Positions 16,768 through 25,459 of a DNA stretch of 64,000 nucleotides are shown here, piece by piece. Below the pieces are notes generated by a model. The model searched no databases. It saw only the letters and a program-made list of their open reading frames with translations, and had not been told where the DNA came from. The DNA lies in NCBI GenBank assembly GCA_963664595.2, contig CAXXOK010000010.1, forward strand, positions 1,054,001 to 1,118,000. The letters are read 5' to 3'. This DNA comes from CAXXOK01 sp963664595. Lineage in GTDB: Bacteria; Bacillota; Clostridia; Christensenellales; Aristaeellaceae. Position numbers and translations under genes: made by a program. Positions within the stretch are counted from its first letter, which is position 1. Each line of letters opens with the position of its first letter.

Positions 16768-17865
16768 TCAGTCGTTCTCCTTTCTGCCGCGGAAGATCAA
16801 GCGGTATCGGGTGAAAAACTCGCTGCCCAGAATGAAGAACAGGATAATGCCTGTGATCATCTGGGATGCATAATCGTTGAGGTTATACTGCGAGGCGATC
16901 TGGATTGCTCCCTTTTCGAGGAAAACAAGCAGCACCGCGACCAGTACCATCACAAAAGTATTGAACTTTGCCAGCCACGCCACAATAATGGCGGTAAACC
17001 CGCTGCCTCCGGCCGTGCTGGTGGAGATGGTATGAGAGGCCCCCGCCACCGCGATGTACCCCGCCAATCCGCAGATCGCGCCGGACAGCATCATGGTCCG
17101 GACGATCACGTTTTTGACGTTGATCCCGATGTAACGCGCTGTATTCTCCGATTCCCCGACCACAGCGATTTCATAGCCGTGCTTGGAGTAGCGCAGGTAG
17201 ATAAACATGATCACCGTCAGCACCAGCACAATGATCACATTCAGCATATATTTCTGTCCGAACACAGCCGGAAACCATCCTGCCTGCGTTTGCTGGTTGA
17301 TAATACCGACCGTGTTGGAGCCGAACGGGTTTTCCCAGATAGCGACAAAATAGGAGGTCAGCTGGATGGCAACATAGTTCATCATCAGGGTAAACAGTGT
17401 CTCGTTGGTGCCAAAGCGTGCCTTGAATAGCGCCGGAACGGCACCCCAAACCGCGCCCGCCACACAGCTTGCTACAAACGAAATCACCAGCAGCGCCCAT
17501 GTCGGCAGCGCGGAGCCCAGGTAAATCATGATGGCGGCGGTTGTAATGCCGCCGATCAGAATCTGTCCCTCTGCCCCGATGTTCCAGAACTTCATTTTAA
17601 AAGCAGGCGCCAGACCGATGCCAATGCACAACAGCATCATGATATCGCGCAGGCATACCCATGTTCGCCTTTGGGAGCCAAAATTCCCCTCAAACATCGC
17701 TTCGTACACCTTGAGCGGGTTAAGGTGCACAATCGCAAAGATCACAATCGCGCTGACAACCAGCGCAAGCACAAGCCCCGCCAGCCGGATCAGCCAGCTG
17801 TGCCACAGAGCGATCGAATCGCGCTTGGCGATGCGCACAAGCGGTGTTTTATGCGTTTGATTCAT
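16768..17865 (-). CDS. BMP-type nucleoside ABC importer, permease subunit 1
   Basis: The 365-residue protein is the larger permease of the pair (NupP/YufP-like). Hydrophobic helices begin near residue 25, and the family signatures MLLCIGIGLAPAFKMKFWNIGAEGQ and YEIAVVGESENTARYIGINVKN are present. The gene overlaps the end of the ATPase gene by 17 bases. Together with the second permease it should form the membrane channel for the importer. Confidence 0.9.
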   Translation of the reverse strand: MNQTHKTPLVRIAKRDSIALWHSWLIRLAGLVLALVVSAIVIFAIVHLNPLKVYEAMFEGNFGSQRRTWVCLRDIMMLLCIGIGLAPAFKMKFWNIGAEGQILIGGITTAAIMIYLGSALPTWALLVISFVASCVAGAVWGAVPALFKARFGTNETLFTLMMNYVAIQLTSYFVAIWENPFGSNTVGIINQQTQAGWFPAVFGQKYMLNVIIVLVLTVIMFIYLRYSKHGYEIAVVGESENTARYIGINVKNVIVRTMMLSGAICGLAGYIAVAGASHTISTSTAGGSGFTAIIVAWLAKFNTFVMVLVAVLLVFLEKGAIQIASQYNLNDYASQMITGIILFFILGSEFFTRYRLIFRGRKEND

Positions 17866-19399
17866 GCTGTATGTCCTCTCCGTGTCTGGTCATCATCAGG
17901 CCGACCTCATTTTTATCCGCGTCTTTTCCGGAAACGATTCCGCTCACTTTGCCGTCGCTTAGGACAAGGATCTTGTCGCACAGTTCCAGCAGCACATCCA
18001 AATCCTCACCAACAAAAATCACAGCCACGCCTTTTTTCTTCTGCTGGTTGATAAGATTGTAGATGGTATAGGAGGAATTTATGTCCAGCCCGCGAACCGC
18101 GTAAGCCGTCATCAACACGGTTGGGGAGGAGGATATTTCGCGCCCGACCAGCACCTTTTGCACGTTGCCGCCCGAAAGCCTTCGCACAGGAACAGAAAGC
18201 CCCGGTGTGTTCACATTCAGCTCCTTCACGACGGTTTTCGCCAAACGGCGGGGCTCCTTCCGGTCTGTAAAAAATGATTTCCCGTTTCTGAAGGAGCGCA
18301 GCATCATGTTGTGGGTCAAGTCCATGTTGCCAACCAGCCCCATGCCCAGCCGGTCCTCCGGCACAAACGACAGCATGACGCCCATGTTAAATATCTCTCG
18401 CGGATTTTTATCGGCAAGCTCCACCACATTGGCGGTTTCCGGCTCGATATACTGGATATTCCCCGACTCCAGGGGCTGCAGCCCGGCAATCGCCTCCAGA
18501 AGCTCCTTCTGGCCGCAGCCGGAGATCCCTGCGATACCCAATACCTCTCCGGAATAAACAGTGAAGGAAACATCGCTGAGTTTCAGTACGCCGTCCTTGT
18601 CCCGCACGGTCAGGTGGTTCACCGCCAGCCTCGGCTGCGGGTTCATAGGCTCTGGCCGCTCAATATTCAGCGACACCTGACGGCCGACCATCATGTTGGT
18701 CATTTGCGCGGCGTCCGTGTCCTGCGTCGCCATTTCCCCCACATATTGCCCGCGCCTGAGCACCACCACCCGGTCTGAGATCGATTCCACCTCATGCAGC
18801 TTATGCGTGATGATAACAATCGCCTTTCCATCCTTGCGCAGGTTACGCAGCACATGGAAGAGCTTCTCCGTTTCCTGCGGGGTGAGCACGGCGGTGGGTT
18901 CGTCCAGAATCAAGATGTTCGCGCCCCGGTACAGCACCTTAACAATTTCGACCGTCTGCTTCTGCGAAACGGACATATTGTAGATTTTTTGCTCGGGGTT
19001 TACGTCGAACCCATACATCTCGCAGATTCCGCGTATCTTTTCACCGACGGCCTTCAGATCCAGCTTGCCCTTGCCCGGCATGCCGAGAATGATGTTTTCC
19101 GCTACGGTAAGCACATCGACCAGCTTGAAGTGCTGGTGGACCATGCCAATGCCAAGCTCATACACATCCCGGGGACTGCGGATGGTAACCTCCCGGCCAT
19201 TGACAAACACATGCCCGGCGTCTGGATAATAGATGCCGGACAGAATGTTCATCAGCGTAGTTTTACCGCTGCCGTTTTCTCCCAGCAGCGCTAAAATCTC
19301 ACCCTTGTAAATATCCAGGCTCACCTGCTCGTTTGCCACCACCGTGCCAAACGTTTTGGTGATATTGCGCAGGCTGATCGTCGCCTTATCGGATTGCAT
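17849..19399 (-). CDS. BMP-type nucleoside ABC importer, duplicated ATP-binding protein
   Basis: The 516-residue protein has two fused ATPase domains, as in RbsA and NupO. The first is complete: Walker A GENGSGKTT, signature MSVSQKQTVEI, Walker B ILILDEPTAVLTPQE and ITHKLHEVE. The second has a degenerate Walker A (GISGCGQKE), signature LSGGNVQKVLVGREI and an unusual Walker B region (VLMTAYAVRGLD) without the usual glutamate, so only one site is likely to hydrolyse ATP. I start at ATG 19399, nine bases after GGAGG; an upstream in-frame start at 19438 lacks a ribosome site. It follows the binding-protein gene in the operon. Confidence 0.92.
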   Translation of the reverse strand: MQSDKATISLRNITKTFGTVVANEQVSLDIYKGEILALLGENGSGKTTLMNILSGIYYPDAGHVFVNGREVTIRSPRDVYELGIGMVHQHFKLVDVLTVAENIILGMPGKGKLDLKAVGEKIRGICEMYGFDVNPEQKIYNMSVSQKQTVEIVKVLYRGANILILDEPTAVLTPQETEKLFHVLRNLRKDGKAIVIITHKLHEVESISDRVVVLRRGQYVGEMATQDTDAAQMTNMMVGRQVSLNIERPEPMNPQPRLAVNHLTVRDKDGVLKLSDVSFTVYSGEVLGIAGISGCGQKELLEAIAGLQPLESGNIQYIEPETANVVELADKNPREIFNMGVMLSFVPEDRLGMGLVGNMDLTHNMMLRSFRNGKSFFTDRKEPRRLAKTVVKELNVNTPGLSVPVRRLSGGNVQKVLVGREISSSPTVLMTAYAVRGLDINSSYTIYNLINQQKKKGVAVIFVGEDLDVLLELCDKILVLSDGKVSGIVSGKDADKNEVGLMMTRHGEDIQHESNA

Positions 19400-19477
19400 C
19401 GCAGATACCCTCCAAATAATGGAAAGAGCCACTTGCAACGGTGGCCCTTCCCATTTGTAATCAGAGTTGCTTGTGTG

Positions 19478-20692
19478 TTAGTTCAGCTCGGTAATGCCGT
19501 CGATACGCAGACCGAAGTACGGAGCGCTGCGGAGCGTGGACTCTTCGAAAATGCCGTTCACGATTGCTTCGCCAGTATCGTTGACCCAGTCGCCGTCGGT
19601 ATCGATCGCCATATAGCTCGTCACGGTTTCGCCGCCAACAGTGAACGAAGCGGTATCAAACACATTCAGGGAGCCATCTTTCAAAGCTGCTTCCACTTCC
19701 GCAACCTTCTCGGCGGTGCCTGCGGCACAGCTTTCGCCCAGCGCGGAGATCATAACAGCGTCTTCGGAATAGCCGGCGGCCCAGTCTGTCGCAATTTCTT
19801 CACCGCTGAGCATGCAATTCATCGCGTAGGTGTAGTAAACGCTCCAATTGTTCTGCGCGCTGGTCAAAGCGGCTTTCGGAGCCACGGTGAGCATATCCAC
19901 ATTATAGCCAACACAGTATATCGTCGTTCCGCCTTCCAGCAGCGCTTCACAGGCAGAGGGAGCACCGGTGGAGTCCGCGTGCTGGCTGATGATAATGCAG
20001 CCGGAGGAAACCAGCGCGTTGGCAGCTTCCGCCTCCGCGGTCGGATCATACCAGGAATTGGTATAGGTCACATCCATCGCAACATTGCTCACAATGGATT
20101 TCACGCCAAGGTAGAAACCGGTGTATCCGGAAACCACTTCCGCATAAGGGAAAGCGCCAACATAACCGATTTTGATGTTGCCGTTGGCATCCATATTCTT
20201 GTCTGCCACGGCGCCGTCGGCTACGAGTTCAGCCAGTTTCATACCGGCCACCACGCCGGATACGTAGCGGGACTGATAGGTATCGTTAAACGCGTTCTTA
20301 AAATTCGCCAGGCCGGAAAGAGCGGCCATATCGCCGGTCATGGAGATGAAAACAGCCTCAGGGCATTCGCTGGCCGCTTGCTGCATATAGCTCTGGTGTC
20401 CGTAGCTGTCGGAGATGACATAGCTGCAGCCCTGCTCCACAAGGTCCATTGCCGTGTCATAGCAGTTTTCGTCTTCGGAAATATTGTATTTCCAAATGAT
20501 CTGATCCGCAGAAATACCAACAGCCGCCGCTGCCGTCTCGATACCCTGAATATGAGCATAGTCATAACCGGTGTTCTCGTCATGAACCAGGATAACGCCA
20601 ATCTTCACAGCGTTTGCGTCCGCCACCGCCGTTGTAGCGGCAAATACGAATACGAGGGACAGCACGAGCAGCAACGAGATAACCTTTTTCAT
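19478..20692 (-). CDS. BMP family nucleoside-binding protein
   Basis: The 404-residue secreted protein is the substrate receptor of the importer. The signal peptide (residues 1-26, cleavage after AVADA) is followed by the periplasmic-binding fold KIGVILVHDENTGYDYAHIQGIE, with later ISDSYGHQSYMQQAASECPEAVFISMTGD and NFKNAFNDTYQSRYVSGVVAGMKLA typical of BMP/Med proteins. There is no lipobox cysteine, although in single-membrane bacteria such receptors are normally lipid-anchored. Either it associates with the permease some other way or the envelope is unusual. Transcription starts at a promoter with a palindrome over its -10 element (20785-20822). Confidence 0.9.
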   Translation of the reverse strand: MKKVISLLLVLSLVFVFAATTAVADANAVKIGVILVHDENTGYDYAHIQGIETAAAAVGISADQIIWKYNISEDENCYDTAMDLVEQGCSYVISDSYGHQSYMQQAASECPEAVFISMTGDMAALSGLANFKNAFNDTYQSRYVSGVVAGMKLAELVADGAVADKNMDANGNIKIGYVGAFPYAEVVSGYTGFYLGVKSIVSNVAMDVTYTNSWYDPTAEAEAANALVSSGCIIISQHADSTGAPSACEALLEGGTTIYCVGYNVDMLTVAPKAALTSAQNNWSVYYTYAMNCMLSGEEIATDWAAGYSEDAVMISALGESCAAGTAEKVAEVEAALKDGSLNVFDTASFTVGGETVTSYMAIDTDGDWVNDTGEAIVNGIFEESTLRSAPYFGLRIDGITELN

Positions 20693-20784
20693 TTTTCATC
20701 CTCCATACACATTGCTAAATATAGTTTGCAGCGCAAATTATACCCGGATGGAACCTGCGCCCTGCCTTTGGAAAAGCTGAGCAG

Positions 20785-20822
20785 CACAGTATCAAGATAC
20801 TGTGTTTGCAATCGTTTGTCAA
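20785..20822 (-). promoter_or_regulatory. Promoter with overlapping 20-bp palindrome upstream of the BMP importer
   Basis: On the minus strand TTGACA (20822-20817) and TATCTT (20799-20794) are 17 bases apart. The palindrome CACAGTATCAAGATACTGTG (20785-20804, nine-base arms, two-base centre) covers the -10 box and probable start site, the classic position for a repressor operator. The regulator is not encoded nearby. Confidence 0.65.
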
Positions 20823-21270
20823 TACGATATGTAATGCCCAGCCTCCATTTGACAAGGGTTGAACCCAATCTCGGATCGTTGCCGGTCATTTCAGTTTACT
20901 TAAATATACAGACACTGAATATTACTGTTCAGCTTGAAAACATTGCACGTAAGGTAAAGCCACGTTCAAGCAGCTGCATACCCTTGTATTTTGTGCAAAG
21001 CGGCAAGCAAAACAATGCAATGGGAAAGCGCCGCTGAAAACGAACAAAATAAAAACATTGAAAGCAGAACCTGTTGAAGGGGAATGGTTCCTTTGCTTAT
21101 ATCGAAGCGCCGGATTGTATAGTCCGTATCCATCGTCTCCGCCGCCTGATTTCCGTTTTTCGGGAACAAAGCTTTTCCATTTCTATATGAAAGGTTCTTT
21201 AAAATGCTCTCCAAACATGCCAGCCCGCCGTGCATAGTTGCATTTGAAGCGTACCACTTTCCCAATGATT
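20823..21270. other. Intergenic region, no gene seen
   Basis: These 450 bases lie between the importer promoter and the end of the diguanylate cyclase gene. No open frame with a ribosome site stands out, and I find no strong hairpin-plus-T terminator for the cyclase gene. Confidence 0.4.
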
Positions 21271-22434
21271 TCAGGAAACCAGCTTGGGCCGCTTCTTTTT
21301 GCTCTTTGCCAGATACATTTCCTGATCGGCCCGTTTGTAGAGTTCTTCCACATATTCGTCCGTATCGGGATTCCATACGGAATATCCAATACTTAGCCCA
21401 ATCGTAACCGGCTCCGTCTGCAAGCGGTTCCAGGCAATTACATTGGACTGTATCGTTTCGATCAGATCCTCCACCTCATGCTTGTTTCTGGCCGGGTAGA
21501 CAATACAAAACTCATCCCCGCCGTACCGCGCCAGAAATGCAGGTGTGTTTTTACAGGACTGCTTTAAAATGTCCGCTACCGCAACCAGAATCCCGTCGCC
21601 GTAAAAATGCCCGTACGTGTCGTTGACCAGTTTAAAGCCGTCCACATCCATCATGATCAGCGCAAGAATCCCTTTGTTGTCGGAATCCTTGGTTTCGTGG
21701 AGCAAATACATATTCAGTTCGCGTCGATTGTTAATCCCCGTCAGGGGATCCGCCGATATCTGCTGATTGAGGGAATCGATATACAGCATCATGATCGAAA
21801 CCGCAACAAAAACCCAAATCAGCGTCAAGCCATAGATAAAGGTCTGTATGATGCCGCCGATCGCCGCCGGTATAATAAAGTAAACCATTGGGTAATAGCG
21901 CCGTTTTTCTTCCTTCCAGTTAGCACGGCGGATAGCGATCAGGCCTCGCACGCTTGCGTACCCCATGTAAAAGAACGCCAGTCCGGCATACAGCAAATAC
22001 CCGGTATTGCGATGATATACGTTGTTTTCATCAATGATAAACACACTTTTTGTAAAGAGATTAATCACCAAAAACAACAGCAATGCCACCATCGGAATCG
22101 CCAGCAGGTGCAGTCTGCGGTATGTCTCCTTCTGTCTTTTATTAAGAAATAGTTCTACATAAACAACCCAGAGAAACGGCATCAGGATGTTGAAACAGTA
22201 ATAAAGCGTTTCAACGATAATATTAACAGCCCGGGCATGGGGAAATGTTGTTCCATCAAGAAGCCAGCAGGCGGTATCAATAACCAGAATTGAAATCTCG
22301 GCATAAACCAACAGGTTGAACTGCCGCTGCAAGGTTGAAAATCCAGTATTCTGCCGCTGATTGAAAATGATAATCAAAAGCAGAAATATACCGACAATGC
22401 TGATTTCAATATAGAGTACGTTTTGCATTATCAT
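21271..22434 (-). CDS. Membrane-bound diguanylate cyclase (GGDEF)
   Basis: The 387-residue protein should make cyclic di-GMP. The N-terminal 215 residues hold six or seven hydrophobic helices, a likely membrane sensor. The C-terminal GGDEF domain has ADPLTGINNRRELN, LIMMDVDGFKLVNDTYGHFYGD and the active-site GGDEF at residues 305-309. The usual RxxD inhibitory site just before GGDEF is absent (the sequence there is KNTPAFLARY), so product inhibition at that site is unlikely. The sequence is visibly richer in A+T than the genes to its left. It lies next to the left border of the mobile element and appears to be host DNA. Confidence 0.9.
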   Translation of the reverse strand: MIMQNVLYIEISIVGIFLLLIIIFNQRQNTGFSTLQRQFNLLVYAEISILVIDTACWLLDGTTFPHARAVNIIVETLYYCFNILMPFLWVVYVELFLNKRQKETYRRLHLLAIPMVALLLFLVINLFTKSVFIIDENNVYHRNTGYLLYAGLAFFYMGYASVRGLIAIRRANWKEEKRRYYPMVYFIIPAAIGGIIQTFIYGLTLIWVFVAVSIMMLYIDSLNQQISADPLTGINNRRELNMYLLHETKDSDNKGILALIMMDVDGFKLVNDTYGHFYGDGILVAVADILKQSCKNTPAFLARYGGDEFCIVYPARNKHEVEDLIETIQSNVIAWNRLQTEPVTIGLSIGYSVWNPDTDEYVEELYKRADQEMYLAKSKKKRPKLVS

Positions 22435-22667
22435 CCCCCATTGTACATGAAACCTGTATGAATATGCTTTTGTATTGGAAAAATTATACGATTACATATT
22501 CGAATACGGTAATTCGTTTCATACAGCTTATCAAAGCTGTACCGATAACTACGACTTACTATTCAACGATCATTTTATATGTATAAACTATCACCTTCCT
22601 GCTGTCCCGTCAAGTATCGTCTGCATAACCGCATCAGCACCAACAGCTAAACCGTTGCCCATGCCTT

Positions 22668-22677
22668 ATTCCCACTC
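22668..22677. repeat. Left attachment-site repeat
   Basis: ATTCCCACTC here is identical to 39822-39831 at the end of guaA. Flanking bases differ, so the visible core is 10 bp. Confidence 0.7.
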
Positions 22678-22759
22678 GCTTCTTCAGTGTGTAACCTAAA
22701 CGATTGCGCTTAGATAATCTAGCTTATGCTGTTTTGATTATCTATATAATCCATAACGC

Positions 22760-22807
22760 AAGGGATATCTGATTTTTTGTTGCCAGACTGTTGCCAAGAT
22801 ATCCCTT
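22760..22807. repeat. Left-end integrase arm-type repeats within an inverted repeat
   Basis: GTTGCCA occurs at 22779 and 22790, an 11-bp period. The pair is flanked by the perfect inverted repeat AAGGGATATCT (22760-22770) and its complement (22797-22807). The same 11-bp-spaced pair recurs at the right end (39743-39764). Tn916-type integrases bind such paired 11-bp arm repeats with their N-terminal domain. Confidence 0.65.
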
Positions 22808-22848
22808 AGTAATTTATCATGAACAAGCGAAATCAGCAACCATTAATA

Positions 22849-23139
22849 TTACTCAGTGTCTGTGTTTTCTGAGCCTTTACTAGCAATACTAATCAAATTC
22901 ACTTTCTCGACTATATCTTTAAGCAGACCAGTAAAAAACTCTAATACTTGGTTATCCGTTTCTGTAGGATTTTCGGATAGCACATCATAGTGATCTCCAG
23001 CGGCAAAGTCAATAATCTCGTAAACTTTTGTGGCGTTGATGCTTCTGTTTTGCGCGTCAATCGAATGTTTCTCTTCACCGTTCAGAATAATCTTTATGGA
23101 TTTATCTGCACACATAATTAACTTAATTACTTTTTCCAT
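22849..23139 (-). CDS. Hypothetical protein, last gene of the restriction operon
   Basis: The 96-residue protein is not one I recognise. It starts MEKVIKLIMCADKSIKIILNGEE and is probably an alpha/beta fold with an acidic C-terminus; there is no membrane segment or catalytic motif. It overlaps the end of the PHP-ATPase gene by 17 bases, so the two are translationally linked and likely work together, for example as an inhibitor or accessory subunit. That role is inference from position only. Confidence 0.65.
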   Translation of the reverse strand: MEKVIKLIMCADKSIKIILNGEEKHSIDAQNRSINATKVYEIIDFAAGDHYDVLSENPTETDNQVLEFFTGLLKDIVEKVNLISIASKGSENTDTE

Positions 23140-25438
23140 AGACTTTTAGCCTCTTTTCAATGGTTTCTTTTCCACCATCCATATTTTGTGCAATGAGTTC
23201 AAGAATATCTGTTTGCTCGTCCTCATACTCCAGGCAACCGTTTTTAGCTGAAATTATCCCGTTATCATTTTTAACAAAAATCACATTATCGACATCCAGA
23301 TTAACCACCAATAATGGATTGTGTGTTACAAATATTATCTGCTTCTTATCTCGAATATCATTGAAATATCCAATGAGTTTCTTACTGATGTTATTGTTCG
23401 ATATGTTATCTTCCGGTTGGTCTACAATCAACACTCGCCAGTCCTGATCATCCTTTGTGAAGAACTTATAATATGATAATGACATCTCTCCTAAAGTGTT
23501 ACCAATTTGCTGATCCGCTCCATCCATAATATAATCATGCGTCTTAGTCGCATCACTGATAAATTTCTCGAAATTCTCATCCCATTTCGTATTAATATCT
23601 GAAATGGAAGTACAGTTTCTAATCGCATCAGAGTATTGCTTATAAGTGTTAATCGTCTGAATGCTATTAAGATTATTATAGTCCTTAACAAACATTTTAG
23701 CAAAGAAACTATCTAGCATGGAAACGCCATTATAAACTGCTTCTCGGTTAAAATAAAAACCTTGTTTGGGGTTCTTTGTTACTCCTTCTATCGCAGGAGG
23801 GTTGGCTGGCCATAAAACATCAGAAAAGGACGCTTCAATAGTAGTAACCACAACATCAGTCAATTGTCTTTTTTTCTTGTTATAGTCCTTGATTTCCCTA
23901 TCCTTAGCAGATAAATGTTCCTTAACTTTTCGCAAATAGTCGTCTAAGCAACTGTGCATTATATTCTTCACATTTGCTTCGTAATTTTTTACACTCCATT
24001 TGCGCTCAATATCATCACGTATTAACTTCAACTCTCTGATGATTTGTTCCATTTGATCTTTGTATGGTTCAAAGTATGCTTCGCTTATTAATGTACTCAG
24101 TTTTTTCAGAATGCTTTGTATATCTTTACGTGCTTTTTCATGAGGGTTGTCTGTGCTCTCAAACATCTCATTTCCTGTAATATCCACATAATAATTTCTG
24201 GCAACCATTCCTTCTTCAAAGGCAATAGTGTACTTGCTTAGAGAATCTAACTTCTCCTGCTTGTCAACTTGGGCCTTTATTCCCTTTTTTATAGCATCAG
24301 CATATGTAGTATATACCTCCCTGAAGGGCATGCAATCAAGTTCCTTAAATCCGCTATCCTCACCAGCAGAAAACAATGTTTTCTCGTTAAATTTCCTTAT
24401 TATTTGTCCTTGTTCAATGTATTTTACTTTCTGAGGATCAATAGAGCACTGCACCTTGAGAGCATTATCACGTATAAGTCTCTTTACATACGCTTCTGAT
24501 GTTGTTCCATTGATTAGCTTTAATAATGTAGTCTTTCCCGACCCATTTTCGCCAATGATCGCGTTTACACCATTAACGAGTGGGAGTTTTTGTTCCACAA
24601 TTTCTAAACAATCAACGGCGATTGGATCAAGGTTTTCACTGCAATTAAATCTTGTTTCTGGAGAAGTAACCGCCATTAAAAGCCCTTTGAAGGTGGGCAG
24701 GATTTTTGCCTTAGAATGATGGAAGTCTTTATTCTGATTCTTCTTATCATGATATGGATAGCAAGTCCAATCATGGCAGTCACTCCCTGAAAAGAGTGAG
24801 ACGGGCAATGAAAGCTCTTTTAGATTATTAAGTAATATTCCTTCAACCTTTGGCTTTTGAAATTCGAGAGCATTGATATAACCAAGTCTAATGATTTGTT
24901 CTACATCGGTTGCTGAATCGCTTAATGAATTATGTTTGCCATTTTGATTGTGAATATCCTTTCTCTGTGATGCTATCAATATTGTGTTTAGTCCGATTTT
25001 TTTTAAGATATCTTCAAAGTCTTTTTTTGAATAGGCTCCCTGTACATCTGTTAACAGATTTGTTTGCAAACCATCTTTAATTTTCTGCAGTTTATCTACA
25101 TCCTTATTGGCATCAAATATTGTTATAATATGACATTTTTCCATCCCCTCATCAATGATAACATCAAATTCGACTCCGGCTAAGACGGCTTTTACACTTG
25201 GATAAGGATGATCGCCTTGTCCCAATATTCTATTGATTTCAACATAAAGTTCTGGATTAAAACGATTGTGATCAGTTATGGAAAATAGTGCAACGTTATT
25301 CTGGTCAAGATGAGAAAGCAAAAGCCCGAGGTTCTCCTTAGTAGAAAGGTCGACAATCCCAGCGCTTTCCTTATATCTACTCTCTTTTGAATGAATGTGT
25401 AGATCGAACTTTATAATCGAATTTAGTACATAAGCCAC
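23123..25438 (-). CDS. PHP-domain / SMC-like ATPase fusion (candidate defence effector)
   Basis: The 771-residue protein joins a PHP phosphoesterase domain to an SMC/Rad50-like ATPase. PHP metal ligands are visible: HIH at 14-16, TDH at 55-57, E90, H103 and SDCH at 219-222. The ATPase has Walker A GENGSGKT (296-303), a long helical, probably coiled-coil middle (about 380-560), Walker B VLIVDQPED (669-677) and the switch histidine in FVTHNP. Proteins of this plan are annotated, I believe, as TrlF or Spaf_1101-like. The start is GTG 25438, eight bases after GGGAGG. The gene follows hsdR by 21 bases and is visibly A+T-rich. By analogy with PrrC, an ATPase-nuclease encoded inside type I hsd operons, it may be a nuclease triggered when restriction fails. 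The target is unknown. Confidence 0.8.
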   Translation of the reverse strand: MAYVLNSIIKFDLHIHSKESRYKESAGIVDLSTKENLGLLLSHLDQNNVALFSITDHNRFNPELYVEINRILGQGDHPYPSVKAVLAGVEFDVIIDEGMEKCHIITIFDANKDVDKLQKIKDGLQTNLLTDVQGAYSKKDFEDILKKIGLNTILIASQRKDIHNQNGKHNSLSDSATDVEQIIRLGYINALEFQKPKVEGILLNNLKELSLPVSLFSGSDCHDWTCYPYHDKKNQNKDFHHSKAKILPTFKGLLMAVTSPETRFNCSENLDPIAVDCLEIVEQKLPLVNGVNAIIGENGSGKTTLLKLINGTTSEAYVKRLIRDNALKVQCSIDPQKVKYIEQGQIIRKFNEKTLFSAGEDSGFKELDCMPFREVYTTYADAIKKGIKAQVDKQEKLDSLSKYTIAFEEGMVARNYYVDITGNEMFESTDNPHEKARKDIQSILKKLSTLISEAYFEPYKDQMEQIIRELKLIRDDIERKWSVKNYEANVKNIMHSCLDDYLRKVKEHLSAKDREIKDYNKKKRQLTDVVVTTIEASFSDVLWPANPPAIEGVTKNPKQGFYFNREAVYNGVSMLDSFFAKMFVKDYNNLNSIQTINTYKQYSDAIRNCTSISDINTKWDENFEKFISDATKTHDYIMDGADQQIGNTLGEMSLSYYKFFTKDDQDWRVLIVDQPEDNISNNNISKKLIGYFNDIRDKKQIIFVTHNPLLVVNLDVDNVIFVKNDNGIISAKNGCLEYEDEQTDILELIAQNMDGGKETIEKRLKVYGKSN

Positions 25439-25459
25439 TGAGAAAACCTCCCTTTCACT

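Larger units (their letters stand above)
22435..22848. other. Intergenic region holding the left end of the mobile element
   Basis: No gene is evident in these 414 bases. Host sequence runs to the att repeat at 22668-22677. The element side contains the arm-type repeats at 22779-22800 inside an inverted repeat (22760-22807). Confidence 0.55.

Noticed and set aside
20693..20960. Possible purine riboswitch upstream of the BMP importer
   Set aside because: The leader between the promoter and the start has no aptamer-like conserved core. The palindrome over the -10 box better explains regulation.
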